A stretch of DNA of 64,000 nucleotides, taken from the NCBI GenBank assembly GCA_013420905.1, contig JAAXNY010000004.1:4402001-4466000 (forward strand), written 5' to 3'. Of this stretch, positions 57,601 to 64,000 are shown in pieces. The position numbers and the translations under genes are program-made. A model generated the notes under the pieces. That model was not told the DNA's origin. It ran no database searches and saw only the letters and a list, made by a program, of their open reading frames with translations. The stretch is from Collybia mongolica (taxonomy: Eukaryota > Basidiomycota > Agaricomycetes > Agaricales > Clitocybaceae). The stretch's first letter is position 1; every line of letters begins with the position of its first letter.

Positions 57601-60600
57601 TCGTGTATTATCGTCGGTAGTTGCGTCATGCTTTTCAAGGTGGTTGAGCAGGTTTGGCAAAAGTCGGATGTTGACAGCGTCCGCGATCCTGGCCGTCTGA
57701 TTGGCAGGTCGAGGTTTCGATAAAGGAATGGGAGCTGATGGTTCTTGGTTTTCAGTCAAGTCAAGATCATCGCCATCTTCACCGTCGACATCCTCCTTAT
57801 CCTCGCTTACGGTGTCAATTTCTGGCACAACTTCCTCCATTGGAAAATGGAAACTATCCAACAACGCCACTAACGTGCGGACATAGACTCGCTCCGATTC
57901 GTCTTTGGCCCTCGACAACTTGAGATATTTTTGCACCAAAGCATAGTACGCTCCCCACGCGAGGTGCTTCGCCATTCGTCCAGTAGTCAATATGGCATCA
58001 TTTACGAGGTGATGATCGACAGATGACGAGGAAATAATGTAGTTGCCAACCAACGGAACGAATATGTCAGCCAGAGTGTTGCTGCGAAGGTGTCCTTCGT
58101 CACAGTGGTCTGCCAAACGACGCAGAGCGCGCGATCGTCTGTGAACCTGGATGTGAAGAACATTGTTGAAGAAATTCGCCTCTTCGTCACCATCGGCGAG
58201 CAAGATCTTCATTTCCTTTAAGGAACCGATATGCTCGCATTTGCCGACTGCATATGCGACCACGCCGAGCACTTCGGCACGGACCATTTCGTTTTTAGAC
58301 CGCAACCCATTCTTGACCCCGGGGAGTAATACTCGCAAAAACGTTGCTTCGTATTCTGAAACAGGGTGGGTAGAAACCACGTCAATGAAATACTTCATCG
58401 AATACGATGCGTTGTTACGAACAGCCAGCTCGGCAGGGTCCTGGATAAAGTGCAAGGAATTGTATAGTAGTGGTAACCAATCCGCCGCTGAGAGCGTCTT
58501 AAAGGAGGTCTCATTCAATGTTGCAAACGCAGAGAGCCGCGTGTCGAAATCAGGCTCATCCATTCGTTTCGTGGAATAAGCGTTGAGAGATTCCAACAGA
58601 TCAACCAAATTTTGAAGTGGGGTGTGGATGGTGGCCAATTTCTGAAATACAAAGATAAGGCCAAGGCGGGCAGGACGGGATCGGAGAGATTGAAACAGCT
58701 GAGAGAGTAGCCCATATGTTGTCTGATATACATCCGAACGGGGGTCCGTCAAATCTGGGATAAGAGACAAAAGGTTTCCGATAATCTTCAATAGATCAAC
58801 CTTAACCTTCTCCGGAACGAGCTTAGCAGGCCTCTTGAGAAGGGGTGCAAATAATCTAAGCAATGTCGAAGCTTGTGTCGCATCTGTGGAATATTGTGCG
58901 ATCTCAGAAAGGATGTTGATTTGTCGTTGACCCAGCGGCGTCGCAACGGCTGATACCCCCTTCGTTCTCTCAACCAATGTTGATAGGCTCGAAAGAAGAA
59001 GCGAAACATGTGGCTTGACGACGGTCTCACGAACGTCTTCGTTGACGGTAGAGTGCGCCAACAGGCGATCGACAATGTCGAAAATCCGGGAAATTACGGC
59101 AGGTTTGACGCTTGGAGCCACAAGACAGTCATAAACCTTGGGCAAGACTTGCGGATCGAAGTCTACCAAGAATTTGGCATAAAAATCCTCCGCGCTCCAT
59201 GCGTAGAAAAGCTCCAACAGAGCGGACGGCGCTTGAGTATTCTCCTTGTCGAGCGAAGAAAGACGGGGGGATATGAAAGAGGCAAACGACGGGGGTATGT
59301 AGGGCGTATAATCAAATGAGATCGGACAGCGGAAAAAGTCTGCATATCTCTTCAGACCCAATTGTCGAATAGATCTGATTATTTTCGACGATGACACAGA
59401 CTCGTCCGTATCTTCTGCCTCACCCGCCTCAGCAACTTCGCCACCTTCTACGACATCCTCTTCCCCATGTCCTAAGTTTTCGACCCGCTTTTGAGCATTA
59501 CTAATCAAATCGATCGTGGTCCCAAGTAACGATGGCCAATACCGCACCAGTCTCGGACCAATGTTCTTCAGTACATCACCAAGTAGTGTCAAAAATCCTG
59601 TTTGCTGCTTGTCCGATACATCTAATTCGATAGGGAGAATGGTGAAAATTTGGCCTTGGCGTAACGCAGAGCTCGAGTTGAGCGGACGTAGCATCAAGTC
59701 CACCAGTAATCCAAGCTCCTCATCTGTGCAACCCGCGAGCGCACCCAGGACTGCTGCTCGACGATCAGCGCCACGGGTCCGTCCTCGCTTCTCCAGCATC
59801 ATGCCAAACAGCAACCGAATGATCACATCAACTACTTCTTCCCGATCCTGGGGTTCCAACTTCGCTAAATCCAGGGAAGTGAGCTCATCCCGCCATCGCG
59901 TGTCGTCCAAAAGAATGCGAAGCTTATCCTCATGAGGTGTAAGGCGAGGGGACTTGTAAGTGAAGAGGCAGGAAAGTGATATTGTCTGCAAAGCCCGGTC
60001 GGGGTGAGAGAGAAGGGATATGTAGAGTGTACGCAATAAATCGGTAGAGTACAGTGCCTTCGGGTTGCTGAATTTCACAAACAAGCCGAGCCAGGCACTC
60101 AACTTCTGCTTCGGCATCTTCGAAGAAGAGTTGGGTCCAGCCAAAGAAAGGAAGTGTGGAACAAGTTCACGATTGTGTTTCTCTGCGAGAGATGGGCATT
60201 CACCGAACGTCGATAGGAGTTGATACTCGTAAGAACGCAGATCGAGTCGTTCTCTGGAACTCTGGGCCTGATTTGGGTATCTTCGTTAAAATAAAATAAA
60301 ATAGGAGAAGATATCGAGATCCCACCTTGACGAGTTCAGTCTGACCAAGCCCATCGTCGACCCACTTGATAATGACGCTTCGGAATTTATGAGCAGTTGG
60401 GTCTCTCCATGAACGTTCCTCTTCCCATGGGTCATTTGTGTCCTCCTCAAGCCCTTGTCCATTCTCCATCCAAGACGGTGTCCTATCCTGTCCCTGTCCT
60501 CCTTCCAGGTTCTGTAACTCTCGAAACAACAACTCCCACACGATATCCCCAAACCTTTGCGAAAGCGATGACAAAGCCCCAGCCGCTGGTGACCATAGTG

Positions 60601-63045
60601 GTCGAAGGTTGACTTTCAACTGGGCTACATGGCAAATATATGAATAACTGGATTGATGACTTTCGCTCACGACTCACCAATTAACCACCGTGCACATATA
60701 TCCGCACCCGTCTCATCCCCGTCGCGCAGTGCCTGTCCCACCCTCCCAATACGCAAGACACGCTCGCGGACACCCTGCACGTCGAGCGAGACCTCTTCTC
60801 CCTGCAAACACCGCTTCAAGACTTCGTGCGATCCAACAGGTGAATCTATCAGCGTCGATTCCAAGAGGCGTAGTCCATTCAACCGCAGAGGACGAGAATG
60901 GGATAAGAGAGACCTTTGAAGAGATGGATATATTTCATTGAGAGGTATTCCCGCTGCTTTCGATGGGCTGAATAGTGGGGGAAAATGAGGAAAGTCACAG
61001 CAAGGTTGAGATAAGACGGACTTTGCTTTGGATACCGCGTGCAAGCCTGCCAGAACGTTTGCTGACCATGTCCACCTCTCCAAACAAGCCCTTGTCCATG
61101 ATACCAAATCACTTAGACTGCTCCATTCGGAGATTTCCCGCTTCGCCAACGCCTCTAGACAAACGCCAAGCACCCATGCCGAGTTTGTAACAGATTCCTG
61201 GAATTCCTTTTCCACATCCCCTGATGTTGCGATCATGCTGTTTATGATATCGACAAGCAACGGCGATACGGCAGATGAGAACATATTCGAAAGTGTTAGT
61301 ATATCGTTCAGTTCCGCCGCCTAAAAGATCATTCAGACTTCTGCATTGATGGTAGGGGTGAGAACAAACCGCGTCTTCTCCAGTATCTTTACTCCATGTT
61401 TTTAGCCTTCCCAACGCCCATTTCTCTATCCTTCCCCGCCAAACAAGGTCTGTTTCTCCAGTGGTCAATTTCTTTGCTCTCATTAACGATGCAAGGAACC
61501 TCAACACAGCTCTAGGCTCTTCCTCTAACGCATTCGGGGATACGGTCGACTTCAGTATAAGTGGTAGCGCGACAAGTTTCCAACCTCCCCACCCCAGGTC
61601 TGCTAGGCACCCGTTTAGTTTCAGGGTAAATCGCAGCGACTCTGGGGATGCCCATGCACGCTGCAAGAGCTTAAGTCCTGGACCAAGCCAGAGGGGCATT
61701 TCTCCTGCCATGAGAATAGCTGTTGAGAACTTCAGCAGTGCAGTGTCTAACTCTGGGACAATTGGGATTGTAAGTGCTTCAGTGAGTAGCAGTTGGAGTT
61801 GTGGTTCTATCAGGAACGATAAGTTGGAACAACAGTAAGAACTGGGAAGGCTACGAACGCGTCATGCGTGACCCCTGCCGAACGGCAACAGGCACTGAAA
61901 TTATTTCAAGCATCCGCCGCAGGCTCTCCATGTTATTGACCTTCAAGGCCTCGGTAAATTGGCGGACCAAAATATCCGCGAGAGGAGAAAATTGCTCCGC
62001 GTTCTTGACATGGTGGATTAACGACGTTAGCACTCGGCGAATGAGTGTATACGTCGGCTCGGGGGTATTACCCGCCAGGTGTGCAGCTAGCAATGGTAGC
62101 ACAATTGACGAGGTCGCAGTGTGTAGTGTTTGTGAGACGGACTGTAGAACCATACATCAGTAACGAACATGTGTAGCTCGACGAAACGTACTTTGCATGC
62201 AAATACGATTACCCAAGCCGATGCATCCTCTACGCCCTCGGCCTTCTCCGCCAATAGCTTCACGGCTTTCTCTCGCGCAGCCGTCTTCAACCGTCGCAAA
62301 ACGGACCCCCACACCTCGGCCATCGCCCTCTGTACCTCCGGTAAACAAGTGGGCAAAATATCGCGGACCGCGGTCCACGTCTTCTCGAGAAGATCAAGAT
62401 GAATTGATGGGACCAAAAGGAACTTGAACAGAGTAGAGAAGGTCTCCAGGAGCACACTTAGGGCCGGGGCTGTGATTGACCGGGGTAGTAATTTAAGCAG
62501 GCGGCGGAGGAGGTCGGGATATACAGGCGACAGCGTTGTTCGGAGGTCGTGTGTCAGTTTTTGGAGTAAACTGCGAGCGGATAAGTGCCAATAAATTCCA
62601 TGAATTGAAATTTGACTCACTCGAGCAACGCCCTCATCCCTTCATCGTCCGATGCTTCCAGTGCTGCCACCCAAAGATCGATAATTTCTCGCCAGTTGTG
62701 AAGTAGCAGTGGCATAGAAGCTGACAGGGAATCTGCCTTATTAGCAAATTGTATAAAACCTGGAGCCAGGTTGAGCTGCCTCCAGTGGTCCAAAGCTTCA
62801 TGAAAATGAGAGTCATTGTCCTACATGCCATCAGTCAAGTTTCGACACGCGTTGAAATACACTACGCACTCCGATCTCGTTGTCTAAAGGTGTCTGATTG
62901 TGGGCTGCAGGCAGGTGAACATTCTTCAAGCTTTGATTATATGATTGATGCTGTGTACAGTACTCATGAATAAAGCAAATAGTCCAACCCCGGGAGAACG
63001 TACCTTGAAACGCTTGACCCTGTGTCCTTCGTTGTCATCAGCCAT
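54698..63045 (-). CDS. UTP20: Utp20, small-subunit processome HEAT protein
   Basis: A large minus-strand gene. The short first exon (63004-63045, MADDNEGHRVKRFK) is followed by many exons up to 3.3 kb long. The DRIM region lies within the exon at 56.8-60.1 kb (AWLGLFVKFSNPKALYSTDL, KLEPQDREEVVDVIIRLLFG, NASYSMKYFIDVV). The C-terminus is the family signature LQDLVQNKVGTTKFSAAYNQ with IRQGVLGVRRERKAAK and a very basic nucleolar-type end (KRKLQRNVIKKDSRKRKDRG). Utp20 is an alpha-solenoid in the 90S/SSU processome needed for 18S rRNA maturation in the nucleolus. It is convergent with CTK3 (218 bp between stops) and divergent from the diphosphate synthase gene. Confidence 0.93.
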
Positions 63046-63370
63046 GATAAGATATTAAGTGCTGCGTAGAAAAGTGTTCAATAGTTCAAAACCGGAAAAC
63101 GAGCCCACACTGCAACGAAGTTTCGTCAACAAAAAGGCTCAAAGTTCAACACAATACAACTCCGAGTTATCCAAAAAACTGGAGGAGGTTGTTTGTACAT
63201 GATAGAAACAGGCGCCTCCGGATTCGAAACCCGGATTGAGCCAGATCCGAATTCCGACATTATCAACAGAATTCAGATCCGAACGAGCTGCGATCACCCT
63301 TTCGTGACGAACGATACCATGCCACCTTGACTCACCTTGAATCAGCCCACCATAACCCAATTTACACAGA
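63046..63370. promoter_or_regulatory. Bidirectional promoter, UTP20 / GGPP synthase
   Basis: The start codons of the two divergent genes are about 325 bp apart. No TATA box is obvious. Confidence 0.5.
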
Positions 63371-64000
63371 ATGTCACAGTACGATAACTTCCTTGACAAA
63401 CTCTCCGGTGGCGAAACATGGTCTCCGCAGAATGAAGCAGTGAGCAAACTCGTTGACTCAATTCAGCCAATCATCCAACTCGCTTGCTCTCAAATAGGCG
63501 CTCCTCGAGCCGTTCACATACATAACCTCTAACCCCGGGAAAGAGATTAGAGGACAGCTGATCGAAGCTTTCAATGTGTGGTTAAAAGTTCCGGATAGTA
63601 AACTTGGCGTCATCGCAAGGGTGGTCAACATGTTGCACGCCGCGAGTCTTTTGTGAGTGTAGCCGATTACTCTCCATATCACAAACTTCCACGATGCACA
63701 GGGTAGACGATATTGAAGACGACTCTCAGCTGCGGAGGGGCCAGCCGGGTACGTTATCGTGTTGTACAATGCCGTTCATGCCTTGACACTGTCAAAAATA
63801 GTCGCACACAAAATCTACGGCATTCCCCAAACTGTCAACACTGCAAACTACGTATACTTTCTTGCCTATAAGGAATTGTTTGCCTTGCGCGACCGTGCCA
63901 CTGAAACGGCCCCTGAAAAGGATCTCGATGGTATTGTAACAGGTATGGACCCTTCACAGCCACCCAATGCGGTAGAGCCTCATGGCATACCAAACAGCTG
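63371..64000 (+). CDS. Geranylgeranyl diphosphate synthase, 5' part
   Basis: Exons 63371-63439, 63498-63652, 63702-63748 and 63802-63942 join in phase; the gene runs off the right edge. The product starts [20 protein letters not shown], then [60 protein letters not shown] and [13 protein letters not shown]. The first Asp-rich motif DDIED (DDxxD, about residues 77-81) that binds Mg-diphosphate is present; the second lies beyond the window. Short-chain trans-prenyl synthases of this type condense FPP with IPP to give C20-PP for protein prenylation, carotenoids and diterpenes. The long conserved YFLAYKEL segment favours the fungal GGPP synthase class over FPP synthase. Confidence 0.9.

Noticed and set aside
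1..64000. CRISPR arrays, bacterial operons, prophage
   Set aside because: No regularly spaced repeats were seen, and genes with spliceosomal introns show this is eukaryotic nuclear DNA.

Overview
This window is nuclear DNA from a basidiomycete fungus, most likely an Agaricomycete. The evidence is intron-dense genes (introns of about 50-100 nt with GT-AG borders), compact intergenic regions, and families expanded in mushroom-forming fungi: SRA-YDG protein, alpha-type kinase, rve-like integrase, AIG1-like G-domain, NACHT, F-box and DUF1479. Exon models were read by hand. Every complete multi-exon model with listed exons sums to a multiple of three.

Region 1 (1 to about 8.4 kb) is a decayed repeat island. 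CpG is almost absent and TpG/CpA are abundant. It holds broken copies of a cytochrome P450 (left edge), an alpha-type protein kinase and an integrase-core protein, all on the minus strand. In the integrase two Arg CGA codons read as TGA stops. A younger, CpG-containing non-LTR retroelement with a poly(A) tail and a perfect 17-bp target duplication sits inside the kinase remnant. An imperfect inverted repeat marks the right edge. Just beyond it lies an apparently intact nine-exon SRA-YDG gene, the kind of protein that reads 5-methylcytosine.

Region 2 (10.5-36 kb) is an accessory stretch: a broken G-domain GTPase, a fragment of an SRA tail, three small secreted GPI-anchor-like proteins, a DUF1479 dioxygenase, an unassigned 138-aa protein, a diverged 1.6-1.9 kb direct duplication, an intronless F-box protein, a NACHT P-loop protein with a truncated neighbour copy, and several long gene-poor stretches.

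Region 3 (36-42.3 kb) has three metabolic genes in a row: a family III CoA-transferase, a seven-bladed-propeller lactonase and a PrpF-type isomerase. Together they suggest handling of an organic acid or aromatic-derived acid; that joint role is inference.

Region 4 (42.9-64 kb) is conserved housekeeping DNA: a single-pass membrane protein, GCN1 (amino-acid starvation signalling to Gcn2), CTK3 (CTD kinase gamma subunit, divergent from GCN1), UTP20 (pre-rRNA processing) and the start of a geranylgeranyl diphosphate synthase (divergent from UTP20) that runs off the right edge.
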